This document shows positions 1 to 8,472 of a stretch of 46,077 bases of DNA, piece by piece. The notes below the pieces were generated by a model that was not told the DNA's origin, did not search any database, and saw only the letters and a program-made list of their open reading frames with translations. The stretch is taken from NCBI GenBank assembly GCA_018222585.1, contig JAAFAB010000018.1, positions 1 to 46,077 of the forward strand, given 5' to 3'. Position 1 is the stretch's first letter; each line of letters starts with the position of its first letter. The position numbers were made by a program, and so were the translations under genes. This DNA comes from Paracoccaceae bacterium. GTDB lineage: Bacteria; Pseudomonadota; Alphaproteobacteria; Rhodobacterales; Rhodobacteraceae.

Positions 1-55
1 ACCCGCGACCCCCGGCGTGACAGGCCGGTACTCTAACCAACTGAGCTACAACCGC
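1..55 (-). tRNA. tRNA-Asp(GTC), 3' part cut by the window edge
   Basis: Read on the minus strand from 55 downwards, the sequence gives an acceptor 5' half (GCGGTTG), a D-arm with AGCTCAGTTGGTTAGAG, and an anticodon arm with loop CTGTCAC, so the anticodon is GTC (Asp). The variable region and the start of the T-arm follow. The rest of the T-arm and the acceptor 3' half lie beyond the left edge. Confidence 0.93.
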
Positions 56-74
56 TCTCTCACCGTGGAGGGCC

Positions 75-102
75 TTCTATGCGCAGCATGGCAGGGCGTC
101 AA
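75..102 (-). promoter_or_regulatory. Candidate sigma-70 promoter of tRNA-Asp
   Basis: On the minus strand there is a TTGACG (-35, 102 to 97), a 16-base spacer, and ATAGAA (-10, 80 to 75), about 20 bases ahead of the mature tRNA 5' end at 55. Spacing and position suit a stable-RNA promoter. This is by inspection only. Confidence 0.4.
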
Positions 103-289
103 GAAGGAAAATCCCACCCCGGAACAATTATCGACCAAGCCATTGTGGATATGATCGTTTTTACCCTCCACCCCCGATCCGCCGCCAGCACGGTGGTTGC
201 CGACATTGGTGCCGGTCACGGCCCTTGCATCTTGACGGTCGCCCTGCAGCGGCGATGTTGAGGCAGGACATTCAGACGACAGTTTGTTC

Positions 290-754
290 ATGGTACTGAC
301 AGAAGACGATCTCGCGAAGGTATCCGCCTTCCTTTCCGACCTCGAGACCACGGACCCACCCGATGCCGCGCGGGTCCGGCGCCAACGTCAGGCCCCCCGG
401 CCGGACTGGTCCCGGATGGACCTGCCCGCCATAGACCGCGCCTACCGCAGCTTCTGGCTGGCACAGACCGGCACCGCGATCAGGGCCCATGTGGAAAGGT
501 ACGGCCCCGACTTCCAGCGGATCATCCACGACGACCTGCCGCGCCTCCTCGGCTATTGCCAGGACGTGCTGGAGGACCAGCGCATCCATGGCACCTGGCC
601 ACGGCCCGACGCCTGCCAGCTGTTGTCGGCCTATCTCACGCGGGCGCGCCGGTATGACCTCGCGCGCCGGGTCGAACTGGGCTTTCAGCGTCACGTAGTG
701 CGGAGCGTCCCCCATAACCAGCGCCGGGCCAGCGCTGCCCCCCCGCGGGATTAG
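290..754 (+). CDS. Hypothetical protein, 154 aa, family not recognised
   Basis: An open frame of about 154 codons with strong G/C preference at third positions, like the confident genes here, so I judge it real. A TTG at 284 would add two residues; the ATG at 290 is preferred, but neither has a clear ribosome binding site. The protein looks soluble, with no signal peptide or membrane segment. The middle (about residues 50-130) is probably helical, with aromatic and acidic patches such as RAYRSFWL and YGPDFQRIIHDDL. The last 20 residues are low in complexity and may be unstructured. It sits alone between two tRNA genes that read the opposite way. An overlapping minus-strand frame has no better claim. 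No function can be assigned. Confidence 0.5.
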   Translation: MVLTEDDLAKVSAFLSDLETTDPPDAARVRRQRQAPRPDWSRMDLPAIDRAYRSFWLAQTGTAIRAHVERYGPDFQRIIHDDLPRLLGYCQDVLEDQRIHGTWPRPDACQLLSAYLTRARRYDLARRVELGFQRHVVRSVPHNQRRASAAPPRD

Positions 755-1398
755 AACTCGCCCGGCCCAATCACCACCAGTGCAGAGCTGCACTGCCCTC
801 CTGCCCCTCGGGCCCTTCCCCCCGGTGGTGGTACCTCGGACCCCCTGCCAAGGTCAGCTTTTCTGATTTGTTTCCATACACATGACACAAAAAAGGCGTT
901 TCCGTTTCCGGGTCCGGGACGTACCCTCAATGAGCGAACGGGTCGCAGCTGGCGCATGTTGAAGCTGTGCAACGGATTGATCAGCTGCCCTGCCGGGGCT
1001 GTCCCTCCCCCGGCAGACTGTTCCCGCAGCCCGATCTCCGGTTGGTGAGTGCCGCGCCTGTTGCATGGCCGAATGGCCACCCGTTCGCCTCTGCCCCTTG
1101 CTTGCCCGATGCCTGTCAAGGACGCCCAATTCTTGGGCAGCTTCCCAAGGCGGGAAGATTCGCCCCCGGGACCCTGCCGGCCGTCCTGCCCGGCACGTCC
1201 CCCGCACCCCGTCCTGCAACAGCTACAAAATTTCCCGCCCAGGGACCGGCGCCGATCTGCCATCGACCCCGGGCCGTGTCGGACAAGGCGCTGGACTTCC
1301 CATGCTCCAAGCTGGCTAAATGGACCAAAGCAACCGCAGCGTCGCCCGCAAGGGTCTCGCGGCAGGCGAGGCAAGATGATGAATTCTGACGGAAAAGT
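755..1398. other. Intergenic stretch with a nested hairpin, no convincing gene
   Basis: About 640 bases between the hypothetical gene and tRNA-Val. Several frames stay open on both strands only because the DNA is GC-rich; none shows gene-like composition or a recognisable domain. Near the left end lies a 7-base-arm hairpin (779-785 with 788-794). It is enclosed by a second complementary pair, CACCACC at 772-778 and GGTGGTG at 824-830, and could end transcription of the preceding gene. Nothing else is supportable. Confidence 0.4.
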
Positions 1399-1474
<76 letters not shown>

Positions 1475-1522
1475 GCCGGACGCCCAACTACCCCATGCTG
1501 CAGGCCGGGCGCAAGAGGTGAC

Positions 1523-2299
1523 ATGACGAAACCTCCCTTCATGGTGTTCACCGATCTGGACGGCACGCTGCTGGATCATGAAAGCTATTCCTATGCCGCC
1601 GCGCTGCCCGCCCTGGCGCAGCTGCGGGCGCGCAACGTGCCTGTAGTCCTTGCCTCCTCCAAGACCGGCCCCGAAATCCATGCCCTGCGTGAGGAGCTGC
1701 GCCTCTCGGCCTCGCCGGCCATCGTCGAAAACGGCGCCGGCCTGCTGATGCCGCGTGAGGCACCGCCCGAGCAGGGCGAGACCTACCTGCGTCTGCGCGC
1801 CGCGCTGGACCGGATCGATCCCGACCTGCGCCGCTGCTTCCGCGGCTTCGGTGACCTGGGCCCCGAAGGCGTCGTCGAGGATGCCGGGCTGCCCTACGAG
1901 AAGGCCCGCCTGGCCTGCCAGCGCGCCTATTCCGAGCCCGGCCTCTGGGACGGCGACGCCGAGCAGAAGCGCGCCTTCCTCACCGCGCTGACCGATCACG
2001 GCATCACCGCGCGGCGCGGCGGGCGCTACCTGACGCTCTCCTTCGGCGGCACCAAGGCCGACCGCATGGACGAGGCGGCGGCGCTCTTCGACAATCCGCC
2101 CAGGATCGCCCTGGGCGATGCGCCCAACGACCGCGAGATGCTGGAACATGCCGATATCGGCGTCATCATCGCCAATCCCCATGGCGCGCCCCTGCCCGAA
2201 CTCAGTGGCGAGCGGGAGGGCGCCATCCTGCGCAGCCAGAAGATCGGGCCGGCAGGCTGGAACGAGATGATGCTCAAGCTAACATCAAGACTGTCCTGA
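1523..2299 (+). CDS. HAD-IIB phosphatase, glucosyl-/mannosyl-3-phosphoglycerate phosphatase
   Basis: Predicted to remove phosphate from glucosyl- or mannosyl-3-phosphoglycerate, giving the free glycosylglycerate solute in the cytoplasm. The 258-residue length fits the family. The HAD motif I is DLDGTLL, with the nucleophile and acid aspartates at residues 11 and 13. Motif II is the ASSKT stretch near residue 49, and the late motif GDAPND with paired acidic residues comes near residue 200. It starts at ATG 1523 behind AGAGGTG. The next gene, 31 bases on, is a GT81-like glycosyltransferase that would make its substrate, which is the main reason for the specificity call. Glucosyl is favoured over mannosyl because the partner resembles glucosyl-3-phosphoglycerate synthases, but sequence alone cannot settle the sugar. 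Confidence 0.85.
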   Translation: MTKPPFMVFTDLDGTLLDHESYSYAAALPALAQLRARNVPVVLASSKTGPEIHALREELRLSASPAIVENGAGLLMPREAPPEQGETYLRLRAALDRIDPDLRRCFRGFGDLGPEGVVEDAGLPYEKARLACQRAYSEPGLWDGDAEQKRAFLTALTDHGITARRGGRYLTLSFGGTKADRMDEAAALFDNPPRIALGDAPNDREMLEHADIGVIIANPHGAPLPELSGEREGAILRSQKIGPAGWNEMMLKLTSRLS

Positions 2300-2330
2300 C
2301 GACGGGACGGCAGAGCAAAGGGGGCCGAAG

Positions 2331-3551
2331 GTGGCTGACTTTCACCAGAACGGCAACATCGCCACCATCCACAACCTGCGCACGCGCAGCTCGGAGGACA
2401 TGACACGAGAGCTGACCTCCTTCGGGGCCAGCCGCAAGATCTCTCTCGTGCTGCCCTCGCTTTATTCCGAGCTGGAGGGCGAGGCGCTGCCGCGGATCCT
2501 CGACGAGCTGAAACAGGTGCCCTACCTGCACCGCATCGTCATCGGCCTCGACCAGGCGACGGAGGAACAGTACCGCCACGCGCGCGAGTTCTTCTCGGTG
2601 CTGCCGCAGAACCACGTGGTGATCTGGAACTCCTCGCCGCGGATGACGGCGATCCAGGACCGACTGACGGCGCTTGGCCTGGGGCCGATCGAGAACGGCA
2701 AGGGCAAGAACGTCTGGTCCTGCCTCGGCTTCCTGATCGCCTGCGCCGACAGCTCGGTGGTGGCGATCCACGACTGCGATATCGTCACCTACGACCGCGA
2801 TTTGCTGAACCGGCTGGTCTACCCGGTGGCCAACCCGACCTTCCCCTACCAGATTTCCAAGGGCTATTATGCCCGTGTCGGCGGCAGCAAGATCAACGGG
2901 CGGGTCAGCCGGATGCTGGTCTCGCCGATCCTGATCGCCCTGAAGCGCACCATCGGGGATCGCGACTACCTCGATTACCTGCGCGCCTTCCGCTACCCGC
3001 TGTCCGGCGAGATGGCGATGCGCACCGGCATCCTGCCCGACCTGCGCATCCCCTCGGACTGGGGGCTGGAGATCGGCGTGCTGTCTGAAGCCTGGCGCAA
3101 CCTGGCGCCGAAATCGGTCTGCCAGGTCGAGGTGGCGGACAACTACGATCACAAGCACCAGGACCTTTCGCCCGAGGACAAGACCCGCGGCCTGTCGCGC
3201 ATGTCGATCGACATCTGCAAGGCGATGTACCGCAAGCTGGCCGCCGACGGCACTGTCTTCTCGGAAGAGATCTTCCGCACCCTCAAGGCCACCTACTACC
3301 GGTCTGCGCTGGATCTGCTGGACTGCTACTACAACGACGCCCGCGCCAATGGCCTCTACGTCGACCGCCACGCGGAGGAAAGCGCGGTGGAGCTCTTTGC
3401 CGAGAACATCATGGAAGCCGGGCATATCTTCCTCGACAAGCCCTCGGAGACGCCCTTTATCCCGACCTGGAACCGGGTGCATTCGGCGGACCCCGACCTG
3501 ATGTCGGACATGCTCAAGGGCGTGGCCGCGGACCTGGAAGAGTTCAAGTAA
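2331..3551 (+). CDS. Glycosyltransferase, glucosyl-3-phosphoglycerate synthase-like (GT81)
   Basis: Predicted to transfer glucose from a nucleotide sugar to 3-phosphoglycerate, the first step of glucosylglycerate synthesis. It has 406 residues with a GT-A fold start (ISLVLPSLYSE, about residues 37-47). The metal/nucleotide-binding DxD is in HDCD (D148 and D150). A conserved C-terminal part holds a YDHKHQ segment. There is no signal peptide, so it is cytoplasmic. Translation probably starts at GTG 2331 behind a GGGGG element. It is cotranscribed with the upstream HAD phosphatase, making a two-gene synthase/phosphatase pair, and it faces the GH13 phosphorylase gene across 307 bases. Mannosyl-3-phosphoglycerate synthase is the alternative; the family is more certain than the acceptor or sugar. 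Confidence 0.8.
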   Translation: MADFHQNGNIATIHNLRTRSSEDMTRELTSFGASRKISLVLPSLYSELEGEALPRILDELKQVPYLHRIVIGLDQATEEQYRHAREFFSVLPQNHVVIWNSSPRMTAIQDRLTALGLGPIENGKGKNVWSCLGFLIACADSSVVAIHDCDIVTYDRDLLNRLVYPVANPTFPYQISKGYYARVGGSKINGRVSRMLVSPILIALKRTIGDRDYLDYLRAFRYPLSGEMAMRTGILPDLRIPSDWGLEIGVLSEAWRNLAPKSVCQVEVADNYDHKHQDLSPEDKTRGLSRMSIDICKAMYRKLAADGTVFSEEIFRTLKATYYRSALDLLDCYYNDARANGLYVDRHAEESAVELFAENIMEAGHIFLDKPSETPFIPTWNRVHSADPDLMSDMLKGVAADLEEFK

Positions 3552-3648
3552 GCACCCCGAAGGGCTCTGCGCCAGTCGCCGGATGGCGACAGTGACAAGG
3601 TGGGGGGGCTCTGCCCCCCGTCTCCGTTCCGGAGCCTCCCCCCGGAGG

Positions 3649-3785
3649 TATTTTCAGCCTGGTGATGGAACAGGTCTTGCCCGGTCTGGGCGGCCTCCTT
3701 TCGTGGTCAGAGCGTGTGCCCCCTGCTTGGCCAAAGTCCGTCACCCGGAAAGGCACCGTCCCGCTGCATCACCAGGCTGAAAATA
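3649..3785. repeat. Perfect 19-bp inverted repeat between convergent genes, extragenic-repeat style
   Basis: Bases 3649-3667 are exactly complementary to 3767-3785, with 99 bases between. Both arms are bordered by CCGGAGG-type tracts, and a GGGGGG-CTCT-GCCCCCC hairpin sits just before (about 3602-3620). The element fills most of the 307-base gap between the convergent glycosyltransferase and phosphorylase genes. It may act as a two-way terminator or be a dispersed extragenic repeat. The remainder of the gap shows no gene. Confidence 0.7.
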
Positions 3786-3858
3786 CTTCCGCCGGAGGCA
3801 GGCTGCCCGAGGGGCCCCGCCACGGGCGGGGTCGCGCGGGGCAGCCCCCCTCGACGTC

Positions 3859-5607
3859 CTAGCCTCGGTTGGTGATCCAGCGACACTGGTAGGGGGCAAA
3901 GGGGATCGGGCCGCCACCGGGCGAGATCAGCTCCTCAGAGAGCAGGTCGACCCAGTCCTCACCCTCGATCAGGTTGATCGCCATCGGGTCAAGGTCCAGC
4001 GCGTCGGCCGAGACGTTGTGCAGGGCGAAGATCGACTGATCCCGGTCCAGGCTCTGCCGCCAGAGGCCGAAGACCCGGTGGTCGAGCTGCAGGGTGAACT
4101 GCGTCGCATTGGGATGGAAACCGCGCTGGCGGCGGCGGATGCCGATGCGGCGGCGCATCTCCTCGAGCACCTGCTGCTGGGTGGTGGCCGGATCCTCGAG
4201 CCGGGCGCGCAGGGTTTCGTAGTCCCAGCGGTGGCGATTGATGGCCCGGTTGTGGCCGGATTTCTCGACGCCCTCCTGGTCGTTCGGAGTGGCCAGCAGC
4301 GAATGGATGTAGAAGGCGGGGATGCCTTCCAGTGCCATGACCAGGGTCTGCGAGGCCAGGAAGCGCTGCACCTGGTGCTCGTCCTCGCCGGTGAAGGTGC
4401 CTTTCATCGCCTCGAACCAGGTGATGTTCAGCTCGTAGGGCGCTTCTCCGCCCCCCGGCAGCGCGCGCATGGACACGCGCCCCCCGAAGTCCTTCATCTT
4501 CTGCACCACCCGCCCCTGGTCCTCGGCCGAGAGGATGCCCTCGGCCGGGCGCATCCCGATACCATCGTGGGAGGCGGTGAAGTTGAGGTAGGCACAGCCC
4601 AGTTGCGCCGGCGGCATGGAGCCCTGCCAGCGGATCAGGTTCTTCGCCGTCCCCGAGAGCATCGCGTGCAGCACCAGCGGCGGCAGCGAGAAGTTGTAGA
4701 CCGCATGGGCCTCGTTGCGGTTTCCGAAGTAGCTCAGGTTCTCCTGGTTCGGCACGTTGGTCTCGGTCAGCAGGATGATCGGCTCGGCGGCGTAATCGGC
4801 AAAGAGCCGCATCAGCCGCACGATGGCATGGGTCTGGGGCATGTGGATCGAGCGGGTGCCGATCTGCTTCCAGATGAAGGCCACCGCATCCAGGCGGATG
4901 ATGCGCACCCCGTTGTCGACGTGCAGCCGCATGACGCGGAGGAATTCCTTCAGAACCTCCGGGTTGCGGAAATCGAGATCCACCTGGTCATGGGAGAAGG
5001 TGCACCAGACATGGCGCACCCCGCGCGAGGTGTTCACCTCGCGCAGCAGCGGATGGGTGCGCGGTCGCACCACGTCGGAAAGGTCATCCTCGGGCGAGGC
5101 TTCGAAGAAGAACCTGTCGTAGGGTTCATGTCCCTGGCGGTAGGCATTGAACCAGGCGGAGGAACTGGAGACGTGGTTCAGCACCAGGTCCGACATCAGC
5201 AGGAACTCGGAGCCGATGCGCTGGATGTCCGACCAGTCGCCGAGCGTCGGGTTGACGGCGCGGTAGTCGGTCACCGCGAACCCATCGTCCGAGGTCCAGG
5301 GGAAGAAGGGCAGGATATGCACGCCGTTGACCACGCCCGCCAGGTGGCTGTGCAGGAAGTGGCGCAGCAGATCGAGCGGCTTGTGCTGTCCGTCGACGAT
5401 GGAGTTGCCGTAGGTGATGACCAGCGCGTCGCGCTCGGACCATTGCCGGTTGCCCGGCACGCGGCCCCGGCGGCGGCGCGTGCTGCCCTCGGGCCAGAAC
5501 GCCTGTGCCAGGGCCTTCGCCTCGGCCTCGACATCGTGATCGGGATAGATCTGGCGAACCAGGGCTTCCAGCTTGTGCCAGAAGGTCGAGGCGGACTCGT
5601 CTTTCAT
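3859..5607 (-). CDS. GH13_18 sugar phosphorylase, probably glucosylglycerate phosphorylase
   Basis: Predicted to split glucosylglycerate (or, less likely, sucrose) with phosphate to give glucose 1-phosphate. The 582 residues run along the GH13_18 pattern remembered for E. coli YcjM: LITYGNSI near residue 64, PFFPWTSDDGF at 100-110, MSDLVLNH at 138-145 and HDQVDLDFRNPEVL at 206-219. The catalytic nucleophile is D240 in IRLDAV, the acid/base is E282 in LTETNV, and the stabilising aspartate is D348 in ASHDGIG. No signal peptide is present, so it is cytosolic. The gene converges on the synthase/phosphatase pair, which supports glucosylglycerate over sucrose. Making and breaking the same solute from facing genes would allow opposite regulation. 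Confidence 0.82.
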   Translation of the reverse strand: MKDESASTFWHKLEALVRQIYPDHDVEAEAKALAQAFWPEGSTRRRRGRVPGNRQWSERDALVITYGNSIVDGQHKPLDLLRHFLHSHLAGVVNGVHILPFFPWTSDDGFAVTDYRAVNPTLGDWSDIQRIGSEFLLMSDLVLNHVSSSSAWFNAYRQGHEPYDRFFFEASPEDDLSDVVRPRTHPLLREVNTSRGVRHVWCTFSHDQVDLDFRNPEVLKEFLRVMRLHVDNGVRIIRLDAVAFIWKQIGTRSIHMPQTHAIVRLMRLFADYAAEPIILLTETNVPNQENLSYFGNRNEAHAVYNFSLPPLVLHAMLSGTAKNLIRWQGSMPPAQLGCAYLNFTASHDGIGMRPAEGILSAEDQGRVVQKMKDFGGRVSMRALPGGGEAPYELNITWFEAMKGTFTGEDEHQVQRFLASQTLVMALEGIPAFYIHSLLATPNDQEGVEKSGHNRAINRHRWDYETLRARLEDPATTQQQVLEEMRRRIGIRRRQRGFHPNATQFTLQLDHRVFGLWRQSLDRDQSIFALHNVSADALDLDPMAINLIEGEDWVDLLSEELISPGGGPIPFAPYQCRWITNRG

Positions 5608-6089
5608 GAGGGCCGGGCTCCGTATGGCGTTTCCCTGAGATTCCAGATCGGGGGCCGAGTTTCAAGCGCGCAGCGCCGATGAGCGTCTGCGAACTGCCTC
5701 TGCAACGGGCAGTGTGACCCCTGAGCGTGCATCTGGGGGCGATTCCCTCTCTGCGCGCGCCGGGGTGCACGCCCCGGTTGCGCGGACGGGAAAGTCCATT
5801 CGCTTTTCGGAACCCGGCGTCGCCCCGGCGTGGCAGAGGCGCGACTTTCCCGCACGGTGGCCGGGTCGGTCGGTGGATAGAGGGTTGACACCAAGCGGGC
5901 CGCTGAGCCCAATGAGGGCGATTATCGGTTGTTTCCCGGGCAGTTGCCGAACATGGCCCGGACCGGGCAACGGGACGGAGCGCCGCTGCAGCGCCGGGGT
6001 CGGGGCGCATTACGCTTCTCTCCGCGCCTCATGGCCGCCCGGCATGGCGCCCTTCCCCGACCGGACAGAAGGTTGAAGAGGTGCCATTG
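5608..6089. promoter_or_regulatory. Divergent intergenic region between phosphorylase and envelope cluster
   Basis: About 480 bases separate two divergently read genes, so both promoters should lie here. Open frames on either strand look random in composition. I could not pick out a confident -35/-10 pair or a clean operator. No RNA gene was recognised. Confidence 0.4.
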
Positions 6090-8411
6090 ATGCTGGCAAG
6101 TTGCCGTTTTGCCACCCGCCCGGGTCGGGGCCTGCGGGCCATGTTGCGGCGGCACGCGCTCGTGGCCGGCCTCGCTCTGCTCGCAGCCGCCGTTGCCCCG
6201 CCCGTCTCTGCCCGCATCGTCGCCTTGCCCGAGGACGGCGGCGCCCCCGCCGGACCGGCGCTTCTGGGACTGGGCATTGCCCTGCCCTCGCCCGAGGCCG
6301 AAGGGGTTTCCTACTACGCCATCGCCCAGTTGCCGGCCCTGGAAGAGGTGAGTGAACTGGTCACCGCCACCCTGCTGCAGAGCCGCACCGTCTCGACCAT
6401 CGTCACGCATGGCGAGGCCGAGAGCGGGCTCTCGCCCCGGGGGCAACTGGCCGGCCTGTCGCTGGAGACGGCCTTCACGCTGCAGCCCGGCGAGGATCCC
6501 GAGGCGCTTTCCCTCCGGCTGGGAGAGGAAAGCCTGCCCGCTGCCGATTTCGCCGCCCGCCTCGCCGCCCTGTCCGAGGGCTTCGGCCCGGCACGGCAGG
6601 GCTTCGCGCTGGCGGTGGTCGCCGATCCGCAAGGCGTCTTCCCCGGGCGCATCGAAACGCTGCGCCGGATGCTCGCCGAGACCGGCTTTCCCATGTGGGT
6701 GCTGCTGATGACCGGCGAAGCGACGGGCAGCGACTGTGCCCCCGCCCTCGGGCGCCATGTGGCCCTGTCGCTTCTGGGCGGCGTGGCCGACCGGCCCGCC
6801 TTCGGCAATGCCGATGGCCAGACCGGCTTCGCCGAGGCCGAATCCTTCGCCCGGCGCATCCTCACCGATGGTTTCGCCCGCGCTGACAGCTGCGCCGGCG
6901 CCTATGCGGTGGTGCTGGACAACGGCGCGGACCCGGTGCTGGTGCATGACAGCCCGGTCTACATTCCCGCCCAGCAGGAGGCCCTGACGGTCGAGGAGTT
7001 CGAGGCCGAATTCCTTACCTCGTCGGACGCGCCCGCGCCGATCCGCGCCTACCTGGAGAGCTGCCATTTCTGCCCCGCCGCCGAGCAGCTGGAAGCCCGG
7101 CTGACCGAGATCGACCGGCGCGCCGCCCTGGCCCGGATCGAGGACAAGGTCTGGACCCGCATCTCCGAGGCCGGGCCGGATGCGGACAGGCTTGCGGTCT
7201 ATCTCGAACGCTGCACGCTCTGCGCCCACCGGGACGAGGCCGAGGCGACGCTGGCCCGCCTGCAGGCCGCGGCCCGCGCCATCGAGGAAGAGAACCGCCG
7301 CTTCGCCGAGCTCTCCGGGCAGCGCGACCTGGAGGGGCTGCGCGCCTATGTCGAGGGCTGCGAAGCCTGCACCTACCGTGAAACCGCCCTGGCCCGGATC
7401 GAGGAGATCGAGGCCGACGCCGATTATGCCCGCGAGCTCTCTGCGCTGGAGGAGGCCATCTCCGCCGGTGACCCGGAGGGCATCCGGGGCTGGATCGCCG
7501 CCTGCCGCTACTGCGATGCCCTGCCACGGGCCGAGACCGCCCTGCAGCGCCAGGAACAGCGCGCCGCGCTGGCCGGGCCCTGCCTGGCCGCCGCCGCCGT
7601 GCCCCAGCTTGGCGGGCCGCGCCTGCTGGGCCAGATCGACCTGGACGCCGCCCGTGCCGCCTGCGGCGCGCTGCTGGCCGAATTCCCCGAGGACCCCGAG
7701 GCGCTGACCCTGCAGGGACGGATCGCCCAGGCGGCGGGGGATTTCGCCGGCGCCCGCAGCGGATACGAGGCGGGAATGCGGGCCGGGGTGCCGATGGCCT
7801 TCGGCATGGCCGGATACATGGCCTATGACGCCCCCGAGGCGGGCGAACCCGATTTCGCCCGCGCCGAGACACTGGGATTGCAGGGGGCCGAGGCCGGAGA
7901 CTGGATCTCTCATCAGCTGCTGGTGCTGCTCTATTCGCAGAACCTGCGGCCCGGCAAGGGGATGGAGGACGCCCTGGCGCTGGCCGAGCCGCCCGCCCGC
8001 GCCGGGGATCCGGTTTCCCAGTATTTCTACGGCTACTTCCTGCTGACCGGCAACGGCCCCTCCGGGCGGCCCGACCCCGAGGCAGCGCGCAGCTGGCTGG
8101 GCCGTTCCGTGGATGCCGGCTACGTGCCCGCGATGCCCCTGCTGGCCGAGGCGCTGGAAACCGCCGTCGCCAGCGAGCCCGAGGCCGCCGAGGCGGCGGC
8201 GCGCCTCTACCTGAGGGCGCTGCGGGCGGGCAACAGCCAGGCCCGCGACAAGCTGACCGTGCAGCTGCGCGAGCGCAACCGCGCCGTGGTGCGCGCCGTC
8301 CAGGCGGTGCTGCAGCAGGAAGGCATCTATCGAGGCGGCCTCGACGGGCTGCCGGGCCCCGGCACCATCACCGCGGTCCAGACCTACGGCGCCAGCGAGA
8401 GCGCCGGATGA
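6090..8411 (+). CDS. Secreted CxxC-repeat / Sel1-like / peptidoglycan-binding protein
   Basis: A 773-residue exported protein of no named family. A Sec signal-like stretch (RRHALVAGLALLAAAVAPPVSA) ends near residue 41. Residues about 45-300 form an unrecognised domain. Next come four repeats about 50 residues apart, each with a CxxC pair (ESCHFC, ERCTLC, EGCEAC, AACRYC at about 323, 374, 423 and 471) in an acidic helical setting. Residues about 490-720 look like TPR/Sel1 repeats (SQYFYGYFLL and following). The end resembles a peptidoglycan-binding type 1 domain (VQAVLQQEGIYRGGLDGLPGPGTI). ATG 6090 is chosen for the AGAGG ahead of it; GTG 6081 and ATG 6141 are possible, the last giving the shortest signal peptide. 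It leads a same-strand run with the SGNH and MBOAT genes. Its role is unknown; a cell-wall-attached scaffold or redox-sensitive protein is a guess. Confidence 0.7.
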   Translation: MLASCRFATRPGRGLRAMLRRHALVAGLALLAAAVAPPVSARIVALPEDGGAPAGPALLGLGIALPSPEAEGVSYYAIAQLPALEEVSELVTATLLQSRTVSTIVTHGEAESGLSPRGQLAGLSLETAFTLQPGEDPEALSLRLGEESLPAADFAARLAALSEGFGPARQGFALAVVADPQGVFPGRIETLRRMLAETGFPMWVLLMTGEATGSDCAPALGRHVALSLLGGVADRPAFGNADGQTGFAEAESFARRILTDGFARADSCAGAYAVVLDNGADPVLVHDSPVYIPAQQEALTVEEFEAEFLTSSDAPAPIRAYLESCHFCPAAEQLEARLTEIDRRAALARIEDKVWTRISEAGPDADRLAVYLERCTLCAHRDEAEATLARLQAAARAIEEENRRFAELSGQRDLEGLRAYVEGCEACTYRETALARIEEIEADADYARELSALEEAISAGDPEGIRGWIAACRYCDALPRAETALQRQEQRAALAGPCLAAAAVPQLGGPRLLGQIDLDAARAACGALLAEFPEDPEALTLQGRIAQAAGDFAGARSGYEAGMRAGVPMAFGMAGYMAYDAPEAGEPDFARAETLGLQGAEAGDWISHQLLVLLYSQNLRPGKGMEDALALAEPPARAGDPVSQYFYGYFLLTGNGPSGRPDPEAARSWLGRSVDAGYVPAMPLLAEALETAVASEPEAAEAAARLYLRALRAGNSQARDKLTVQLRERNRAVVRAVQAVLQQEGIYRGGLDGLPGPGTITAVQTYGASESAG

Positions 8412-8472
8412 CAACCAGGCGCGCCACGGAGGGGGATCCGGGCGCGACAGAGACGAACCGGGGACAGAGACC

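Noticed and set aside
4018..5682. 554-codon open frame on the plus strand
   Set aside because: Fully opposite the GH13 phosphorylase, whose catalytic motifs are unambiguous.
6141..6980. Caspase-like protease domain in the N-terminal part of the CxxC-repeat protein
   Set aside because: Overall setting recalled caspase-repeat proteins, but no His-Gly / Cys catalytic pair could be found.
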